Assembly (NCBI RefSeq): GCF_003047295.1
Contig: NZ_PZYZ01000007.1
Span: 243,241-307,240, forward strand
From: Nocardioides sediminis
GTDB lineage: Bacteria > Actinomycetota > Actinomycetes > Propionibacteriales > Nocardioidaceae
Direction of reading: 5' to 3'
Length of the DNA stretch: 64,000 bases
Of the stretch, positions 58,619 through 64,000 are shown one piece after another (within the stretch, counting starts at the first letter, position 1; each line of letters opens with the position of its first letter). The translations under genes were made by a program, and so were the position numbers. The notes under the pieces were generated by a model. It was not told the DNA's origin. It made no database searches and saw only the letters and a list, made by a program, of their open reading frames with translations.

Positions 58619-58661
58619 CCACGTCCGCGTGACCCCGGGCGCCCGGCGCTAGGGTCGCACC

Positions 58662-59567
58662 ATGGAGCCGGGTTCTGGAGGAGTCGTCGGCGCGGGACCC
58701 GGGGAGATCGCCCTCCTCACCAACCCCACGGCCGGCGGCGGCCGCGGGGCCCGCTACCGCGACCTCGCGCTGCGCCGCCTGCGCGACAGCGGCCTGGTCG
58801 TCCGCAACATCGCCGGGCGCGACGCCGACGAGGCGGAGGACCTGGCGCGGGCCAGCGTGGCCGACGGCGTCGGGGCGCTGGTCGTGTGCGGCGGTGACGG
58901 CCTGGTGCACCTCGCGGTGCAGGCGCTGGCCGGCACCGGCGTACCGCTCGGCATCATCCCGGCCGGCACCGGCAACGACGTCGCCCGCTACCTCGACCTG
59001 CCGCGCACGGACCCGGTCGCGGCCGCCGACCGCGTGGTCGCGCGGCGTACCCGCACCCTCGACCTGGCCCGGTGCGGCTCGCGGTGGTTCGTGACGGTCC
59101 TGGCCGCCGGGTTCGACGCCGTGGTCAACGAGCGCGCCAACGCCATGCGGTGGCCGCGCGGGCAGATGCGCTACAACCTGGCCACCGTGGCCGAGCTGCG
59201 GACCTTCCGCCCGCTGTCCTACACGCTCGACCTCGACGGGGCGACCCGTCGCGTCGACGCCATGCTCGTCGCCGTCGGCAACGGGCCGTCGTTCGGGGGC
59301 GGCCTGCGGATCACCGAGGGGGCCCTGCTGGACGACGGCTTGCTCGACGTGGTCATCATCAAGGAGATGTCCCGAGCCAAGCTGGTCCGCACCTATCCCA
59401 AGCTCTTCTCCGGCACGGTCGCCACCGTGCCCGAGTACGAGCACCACCGCGTGCGCCGCGTGACCGTCGCCGCGCCCGGCATCGTGGCCTACGCCGACGG
59501 CGAGCGCTTCGGCGAGCTGCCGCTGACGGTCGAGTCCGCGCCCGCAGCCCTGGAGGTGCTGGCATGA
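58662..59567 (+). CDS. Diacylglycerol kinase-family lipid kinase (YegS/BmrU type)
   Basis: A 301-residue enzyme of the DAGK catalytic fold. Motifs are ALLTNPTAGGGRGAR (nucleotide loop), VVCGGDGLVHLAVQAL (the GGDG motif), IIPAGTGNDVARYLDLP and GGGLRITEGALLDDGLLDVVIIKEMSRAKLV. It phosphorylates diacylglycerol or a related lipid. TAGGGT (58650-58655) lies 6 nt before the ATG. The helY gene follows after a 76-bp repeat-rich spacer. Confidence 0.92.
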   Translation: MEPGSGGVVGAGPGEIALLTNPTAGGGRGARYRDLALRRLRDSGLVVRNIAGRDADEAEDLARASVADGVGALVVCGGDGLVHLAVQALAGTGVPLGIIPAGTGNDVARYLDLPRTDPVAAADRVVARRTRTLDLARCGSRWFVTVLAAGFDAVVNERANAMRWPRGQMRYNLATVAELRTFRPLSYTLDLDGATRRVDAMLVAVGNGPSFGGGLRITEGALLDDGLLDVVIIKEMSRAKLVRTYPKLFSGTVATVPEYEHHRVRRVTVAAPGIVAYADGERFGELPLTVESAPAALEVLA

Positions 59568-59646
59568 GCGAGCGCAGCGAGCGAGTCATCCAACACAGCG
59601 CGACATGTGCCTCATGCGGGCACGGAGCGAAGCGAGTACCCGCATG
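59568..59646. repeat. Repeat-rich spacer with hairpin covering the helY start
   Basis: CATGCGGG (59613-59620) and CCCGCATG (59639-59646) form a perfect 8-bp stem around a loop that contains ggagcgaagcgagt. The helY ATG (59644) lies in the right arm. Upstream, the purine-rich gagcgagcgcagcgagcg occurs from 59566. Similar G/A-rich strings are common near gene starts in actinobacterial genomes. Confidence 0.65.
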
Positions 59647-62436
59647 AGCGACGCCCAGGGCCCGGCCGAGCGCTACGCGGCGTACGCCCGCGACAAGGCG
59701 TACCCCGCCTTCCGCGACTTCGCCGGCCACTACGACTTCCCGCTCGACGACTTCCAGGTGCGCGCCTGCAAGGAGATCGAGGACGGTCGCGGCGTGCTCG
59801 TCGCGGCGCCGACGGGCTCGGGCAAGACGATCGTGGGGGAGTTCGCGGTCCACCTCGCGCTCGCCACCGGCCGCAAGTGCTTCTACACGACGCCCATCAA
59901 GGCGCTCTCCAACCAGAAGTACAACGACCTCGTCGCCCGGCACGGCGCCGCCAACGTCGGCCTGCTCACCGGCGACAACGTCGTCAACGGCGAGGCACCG
60001 ATCGTGGTGATGACGACCGAGGTCCTCCGCAACATGCTGTACGCCGGCTCGCGCACGCTGCTGGGACTGGGCTACGTCGTGATGGACGAGGTCCACTACC
60101 TCGCCGACCGCATGCGCGGCGCGGTCTGGGAGGAGGTGATCATCCACCTGCCCGAGTCGGTGTCGCTGATCTCCCTCTCGGCGACCGTCTCCAACGCCGA
60201 GGAGTTCGGCGAGTGGCTCTCCACCGTCCGCGGCGACACCGCGACCATCCTGGAGGAGCGGCGCCCGGTGCCGCTGTTCCAGCACGTGATGGTCGGACGG
60301 CGACTGCTCGACCTCTTCGCCTCCTCCGACGTCGACGCGAGCGCCGGGTTCGTCCGCGAGGGGGCGCCGGTCAACGACGAGCTGGTGCGGATCGCCCGGG
60401 ACGACTGGGCGAGCTCGCGGCTGATGCGCGACCGGCGCTCGCCGCGCAAGGGCAAGCCCGGGTCGTCGAAGAACCCGCGCCAGGTCGGCAACGGCCGCCG
60501 CGTGTGGATCCCCAGCCGGGTCGACGTCATCGAGCGCCTCGACCGCGAGGGGCTGCTGCCGGCGATCGTCTTCGTCTTCAGCCGGGTCGGCTGCGACGCG
60601 GCGGTCACCCAGTGCCTCTCGGCCAACGTGCGGCTCACGTCGCCGGAGGAGCGCGACGAGATCCACGCCTTCGTCGAGGAGCGGTGCCGGCACCTGCCGG
60701 ACGACGACCTGCACGTGCTCGGCTACCACGACTTTCTCGACGGACTCACCCGTGGCGTCGCCGCCCACCACGCGGGGATGCTGCCGACCTTCAAGCAGTG
60801 CGTCGAGGAGCTCTTCGTCCGCGGGCTGTGCAAGGTGGTCTTCGCGACCGAGACGCTGGCGCTGGGCATCAACATGCCCGCGCGCACGGTGGTCATCGAG
60901 AAGCTGTCCAAGTGGAACGGCGAGACGCACGCCGACATCACGCCCGGGGAGTACACCCAGCTGACCGGCCGCGCGGGCCGGCGCGGCCTCGACGTCGAGG
61001 GGCACGGTGTCGTGCTGTGGCAGCCGGGGATGAACCCGCGGGAGGTGGCGGGGCTCGCCTCCACGCGCACCTACCCGCTCCGCTCGTCGTTCCGCCCGTC
61101 GTACAACATGGCGGTCAACCTCGTGCACCAGTTCGGCCGGGAGCGCTCGCGCGAGCTGCTCGAGCAGTCCTTCGCTCAGTTCCAGGCCGACAAGGCCGTC
61201 GTGGGACTGGCCCGCCAGCTGCACAAGGCCGAGGAGGCCCTCGACGGCTACGCCGAGGCGGCCACCTGCCACCTCGGCGACTTCATGGAGTACGCCGCCC
61301 TGCGCCGCCGCATCACCGACGTGGAGAAGGGCGCGGCCCGCGAGCGCCGGCTGGACCGTCGCCACGAGGCGATGGACTCGCTCGGCAAGCTGCGGCCCGG
61401 TGACGTGATCATGGTGCCGGCCGGCAAGTTCTCCGGGTTCGCCGTGGTGATCGACCCCGGCCTGTCCGGCCACGAGCCGCGTCCCTACGTGCTGACCGCC
61501 GACCGGCAGGCCCGCCGGCTCGCGCCGATGGACTTCCCGACGCCCGTCGAGGCGATCACCCGGATGCGCATCCCCAAGTCGTTCAACGGTCGCAACCCCG
61601 CGATGCGTCGCGACCTCGCCTCCGCGCTGCGGTCGAAGACCCACGACTTCACGCCGCCGCCCCGGCGGCGGGACCGGGGTGACGCGTTCGCCGACTCGCC
61701 GGTCGACCGCGAGATCGCCGAGCTGCGGGACCGGCTCAAGCAGCACCCCTGCCACCAGTGCCCCGACCGCGAGGACCACGCGCGGTGGGCCGAGCGGTGG
61801 TTCAAGCTGTCCCGCGACGCGGAGACCCTCAAGCGGCGCGTGGAGCAGCGGACCAACACCGTGGCGCGGACCTTCGACCGGGTGTGCGAGGTGCTCACCG
61901 CGCTGGACTACCTCGAGGGCGACACGGTGACCGAGCGGGGGAGCCACCTGCGGCGGCTCTACTCCGACATGGACCTGGTCGCCGCGGAGTCGCTGCGCGA
62001 GGGCCTGTGGGACGACCTCACGCCGTCCGAGCTGGCGGCCGTGCTGTCGGCGCTCGTCTTCGAGGCACGCCGCCCCGACGACGCCTCCGCGCCCCGGGTG
62101 CCCGGCGCCCGGATCCGCGACGTGCTGGGCGAGATGGTGCGGCTGTGGGGGCAGCTCGACGCGCTCGAGCGCGACCACAAGCTCGACTTCCTCCGCGAGC
62201 CCGACCTCGGCTTCGCCTGGGCGGCCTACCGGTGGGCCGAGGGCGACGACCTCGACGACGTGCTGCGGGAGACCGACCTGGCGGCGGGCGACTTCGTGCG
62301 CTGGATGAAGCAGCTGCTCGACCTCGCCGGCCAGGTCGCCGACGCCGCCGGCGACTCCCCGCTGCGTGCGACGGCCCGCCAGACCGTCGGGCTCCTCAAG
62401 CGCGGGGTGGTGGCCTACTCGGCGCTCAGCGAGTGA
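59644..62436 (+). CDS. helY: Ski2/Mtr4-like DEAD/DEAH-box RNA helicase
   Basis: A 930-residue helicase of the HelY/Ski2-like group. Motif Q/I are FPLDDFQVRACKEIEDGRGVLVAAPTGSGKT (Walker A about 55), motif II DEVH (about 147), motif III SLSATV, motif V VFATETLALGINMPAR and motif VI QLTGRAGRRGLD. The arch/helical C-terminal domain follows, with cysteines in HPCHQCPDRED. It acts on RNA, probably in turnover. The ATG at 59644 lies in a hairpin stem and has no clear ribosome-binding site. It converges on the exonuclease gene with 11 bp overlap. Confidence 0.93.
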   Translation: MSDAQGPAERYAAYARDKAYPAFRDFAGHYDFPLDDFQVRACKEIEDGRGVLVAAPTGSGKTIVGEFAVHLALATGRKCFYTTPIKALSNQKYNDLVARHGAANVGLLTGDNVVNGEAPIVVMTTEVLRNMLYAGSRTLLGLGYVVMDEVHYLADRMRGAVWEEVIIHLPESVSLISLSATVSNAEEFGEWLSTVRGDTATILEERRPVPLFQHVMVGRRLLDLFASSDVDASAGFVREGAPVNDELVRIARDDWASSRLMRDRRSPRKGKPGSSKNPRQVGNGRRVWIPSRVDVIERLDREGLLPAIVFVFSRVGCDAAVTQCLSANVRLTSPEERDEIHAFVEERCRHLPDDDLHVLGYHDFLDGLTRGVAAHHAGMLPTFKQCVEELFVRGLCKVVFATETLALGINMPARTVVIEKLSKWNGETHADITPGEYTQLTGRAGRRGLDVEGHGVVLWQPGMNPREVAGLASTRTYPLRSSFRPSYNMAVNLVHQFGRERSRELLEQSFAQFQADKAVVGLARQLHKAEEALDGYAEAATCHLGDFMEYAALRRRITDVEKGAARERRLDRRHEAMDSLGKLRPGDVIMVPAGKFSGFAVVIDPGLSGHEPRPYVLTADRQARRLAPMDFPTPVEAITRMRIPKSFNGRNPAMRRDLASALRSKTHDFTPPPRRRDRGDAFADSPVDREIAELRDRLKQHPCHQCPDREDHARWAERWFKLSRDAETLKRRVEQRTNTVARTFDRVCEVLTALDYLEGDTVTERGSHLRRLYSDMDLVAAESLREGLWDDLTPSELAAVLSALVFEARRPDDASAPRVPGARIRDVLGEMVRLWGQLDALERDHKLDFLREPDLGFAWAAYRWAEGDDLDDVLRETDLAAGDFVRWMKQLLDLAGQVADAAGDSPLRATARQTVGLLKRGVVAYSALSE

Positions 62437-63364
62437 CGCGGCCGGCGAGCACGGCGGTGAGCCGCTCGACCGGGCTCGAGAGCCCCCAGCGCTCGGCGAG
62501 GGCGGCGAGGGCCTCGGCGTCGGCGGGCTCGGCGGGGAGGGTGTAGTCGCCCTTCCCGAGGTCGATGTCGCGCGCGACGGCCACGACGGTCGGAGCCACC
62601 TCGAGGTAGTCCGCCGCTGCGACGATCTTGCCCCGCGGGCCGGGTCCGAGGTCCGAGTCCGGGTCGAGCGCGGCGGCGCGGATGCCGTCGAGGTCGCCGT
62701 ACGTGAGCAGCAGTGACGCGGCCGTCTTGTCGCCGACGCCGGCCACCCCCGGCAGCCCGTCGGAGGTGTCGCCGCGGAGCGTCGCGAAGTCGGCGTACTG
62801 CTGGGGGAGAACGGCGTACTTCTCGACGACCGTGTGCGTGGTGACGCGCTCGTGCTTGCCCACGCCGCGGGCGGTGTAGAGCACCCGCACCTCGGCCTCG
62901 TCGTCGACGAGCTGGAACAGGTCGCGATCGCCGGTGACGATGTCGACGGGCATCCCGGCCCCCGTGGCGAGCGTGCCGATGACGTCGTCGGCCTCGTAGT
63001 GGTCGGCGCCCACGACCGCGATGCCGAACGCGTCGAGCACCTCCTGGATCACCGGCACCTGCACCTGGAGCGGGTCGGGGACCTCCTCGACGTCCGGGGT
63101 GTCGCCCGGGCGCACGGCCACGACGCGGTGGGCCTTGTAGGAGGGGATGAGGTCGACGCGCCACTGCGGCCGCCAGTCGTTGTCCCAGCAGCACACCAGG
63201 TGGGTCGGCTCGTACTCGTCCACCAGGCGCGAGATGAAGTCGAGCAGGCCGCGGACGGCGTTGACGGGCGTGCCGTCGGGCGCCTGCACCGAGTCGGGGA
63301 CGCCGAAGAACGCCCGGAAGTAGAGCGAGGCAGTGTCGAGGAGCATGAGTCGCTGTGCGGTCAC
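62426..63364 (-). CDS. 5'-3' exonuclease (Pol I N-terminal-like)
   Basis: A 312-residue stand-alone FEN-type nuclease, similar to the 5'-3' exonuclease domain of DNA polymerase I. It begins RLMLLDTASLYFRAFFGVP and contains FISRLVDEYEPTHLVCCWD, YEADDVIGTLAT, DIVTGDRDLFQLV, LRGDTSDGLPGVAGVGDKTAASLL (helix-hairpin-helix). The acidic metal-binding residues are intact. It trims flaps and RNA primers. The GTG at 63364 has a weak GAGGAT 6 nt upstream and diverges from the Lrp/AsnC gene. Confidence 0.92.
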   Translation of the reverse strand: MTAQRLMLLDTASLYFRAFFGVPDSVQAPDGTPVNAVRGLLDFISRLVDEYEPTHLVCCWDNDWRPQWRVDLIPSYKAHRVVAVRPGDTPDVEEVPDPLQVQVPVIQEVLDAFGIAVVGADHYEADDVIGTLATGAGMPVDIVTGDRDLFQLVDDEAEVRVLYTARGVGKHERVTTHTVVEKYAVLPQQYADFATLRGDTSDGLPGVAGVGDKTAASLLLTYGDLDGIRAAALDPDSDLGPGPRGKIVAAADYLEVAPTVVAVARDIDLGKGDYTLPAEPADAEALAALAERWGLSSPVERLTAVLAGRVTR

Positions 63365-63404
63365 TGCGCGATCCTCGCACGGTCTTCTCGCTAGCCTGTC
63401 GCCC

Positions 63405-63857
63405 GTGACGATGTCAGAGGTGGAGTCGACCGACCGCAAGATCCTCGCGCTGCTGGCCGAGGACGGCCGGATGTCCTTCACCGACCTCGGCAAGGCCACC
63501 GGCCTGTCGACCTCGGCGGTCCACCAGCGTGTCAAGCGGCTGGAGACCAAGGGCCTCATCACCGGGTACGCCGCGCTCGTCGACCACGAGCAGCTCGGCC
63601 GCCCCCTGACGGCGTTCATCTCCATCACGCCCATCGACCCCTCGCAGCCCGACGACTACCCCGAGCGGCTGGTCGACATCCCCGAGATCGAGTCGTGCTG
63701 GTCGGTGGCGGGGGAGGAGTCCTACATCCTCAAGATCCGGGTCGCCACCCCGCGCGACCTCGAGGACCTGCTCGCCCGGATCCGCTCGGCCGCCAACGTG
63801 TCGACGCGGACGACGATCGTGCTCTCGACGGCGTACGAGAACCGCCCCCTGGGCTGA
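63405..63857 (+). CDS. Lrp/AsnC family transcriptional regulator
   Basis: A 150-residue regulator. The N-terminal winged helix is VESTDRKILALLAEDGRMSFTDLGKATGLSTSAVHQRVKRLETKGLITGYAALVD, followed by the RAM effector-binding domain (PLTAFISITP ... VDIPEIESCWSVAGEESYILKIRVATPRDLEDLLARIRS). It likely senses an amino acid. The GTG at 63405 has TAGCCT (63392-63397) 7 nt upstream, so a leaderless mRNA is likely. A relative of the palindromic repeat follows its stop. Confidence 0.92.
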   Translation: MTMSEVESTDRKILALLAEDGRMSFTDLGKATGLSTSAVHQRVKRLETKGLITGYAALVDHEQLGRPLTAFISITPIDPSQPDDYPERLVDIPEIESCWSVAGEESYILKIRVATPRDLEDLLARIRSAANVSTRTTIVLSTAYENRPLG

Positions 63858-63862
63858 GGCCC

Positions 63863-63906
63863 GTCGGAATCACCGCTTCAGCGGGGACTCTGGCGGTTGC
63901 TGGCCG
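63863..63906. repeat. Diverged copy of the 10585 palindromic repeat
   Basis: gtcggaatcaccgct, one change, then cagcgg and a partly matching right arm continue to tgctggccg at 63898-63906. About 27 of 32 bases match the first palindrome and 10 of the next 12 match the start of the second. It begins 6 nt after the Lrp/AsnC stop, as the first copy follows another stop by 11 nt. The palindrome is decayed here. Confidence 0.75.
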
Positions 63907-63934
63907 GGCAAGGTCGTTCGGTCTAAGCAACGGT

Positions 63935-64000
63935 TCATGCTGCTGCCGGGTTGGCGAGCAGTCTGGCCAGTCTGTCGGCTGGGGTGTCCATGTCCAAGGT
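63935..64000 (-). mobile_element. 3' end of a probable IS30-family transposase
   Basis: The minus strand from the window edge reads TLDMDTPADRLARLL then ANPAAA and TGA (63935-63937). TLD..TPA..L near the end of the protein is typical of IS30-family transposases (as in RPRKTLGW.TPAE.L). The rest lies beyond the window, so the family call is tentative. The terminal repeat should lie between here and about 63886. Confidence 0.55.

Noticed and set aside
59359..62178. A 939-codon open frame on the minus strand
   Set aside because: Shadow of helY; no domain, no start signal and shadow composition.
63878..63890. IS element inserted exactly at the centre of the palindrome
   Set aside because: Similarity to the 10585 copy continues past the centre to about 63906, so the insertion point must lie further right.

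Overview
The window reads as a chromosomal segment of a high-GC actinobacterium, most like Nocardioides or a close relative in the Propionibacteriales. The evidence is uniformly very high GC, a complete Pup-proteasome locus, the mycothiol gene mshC with its usual actinobacterial companions, an actinobacterial GuaB1-type enzyme, a DUF222/HNH gene, and short G/A-rich repeats of the 'ggtggttcaggtgcgag' type that I associate with Nocardioides genomes. Genes are packed tightly, with many 4-bp GTGA/ATGA overlaps. There are no rRNA genes, CRISPR arrays or prophage. There is one tRNA, tRNA-Leu(GAG).

Layout. 1-4229: tail of a Thr/Pro-rich surface protein with its sortase, a secreted CAP-domain protein, two ABC-2 permeases without an ATPase, and a PEBP-family protein. 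4315-7828: siroheme synthase, two convergent SpoU/TrmH RNA methyltransferases and a peptide deformylase. 7901-10574: a palindromic operator followed by two acyl-CoA dehydrogenases. 10585-19430: a palindromic repeat, a PLP decarboxylase, GuaB1, a BCCT transporter, a nucleosidase, a LysR effector domain that lacks its HTH, a HAD hydrolase and a slipin. 19588-25458: tRNA-Leu with terminator, an M20 peptidase, an aldo/keto reductase, UppP, an MFS transporter and CorA. 25535-28933: the mycothiol neighbourhood (histidine phosphatase, DUF3090, SCO1664 family, mshC). 28944-34572: PAC2 protein, MetH and a histidine phosphatase. 34663-36505: a small accessory patch with an unrecognised four-helix membrane protein. 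36506-40417: HAD hydrolase, RecB-type nuclease, site-2 protease and LPG-synthase-like membrane protein. 40428-42505: repeats, a DUF222/HNH gene broken by an in-frame stop, and a small membrane protein. 42631-62436: the protein-degradation region (trmI, grpB-like, ARC/Mpa ATPase, dop, pup, prcB, prcA, Rieske oxidoreductase, pafA, FKBP lipoprotein, pafB, pafC, tatA, tatC, lipid kinase, helY). 62426-63857: 5'-3' exonuclease and an Lrp/AsnC regulator. 63935-64000: the end of what looks like an IS30-family transposase.

How the genes work together. Dop deamidates the C-terminal Gln of Pup, PafA ligates Pup to target proteins, the ARC/Mpa ring unfolds them, and PrcA/PrcB degrade them. PafB/PafC are WYL-domain regulators tied to the DNA-damage response in mycobacteria. 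MshC makes the cysteine-ligated mycothiol precursor. MetH remakes methionine, and TatA/TatC export folded proteins.

The most striking window-wide signal is promoter architecture. At 28 start codons a TANNNT hexamer, most often TAGGGT, TAGGCT or TAGCCT, lies 6-8 nt upstream. This is the geometry of leaderless mRNAs. One divergent pair shares overlapping -10 elements. Other points of interest are a proline-rich tail on PrcA, a 25-residue membrane peptide gene, the stop-interrupted HNH gene, in-frame 9-15-bp tandem repeats in several genes, and a dispersed palindromic repeat present at 10585 and 63863. I see no clearly new multi-gene system; most of the window is core actinobacterial genome.
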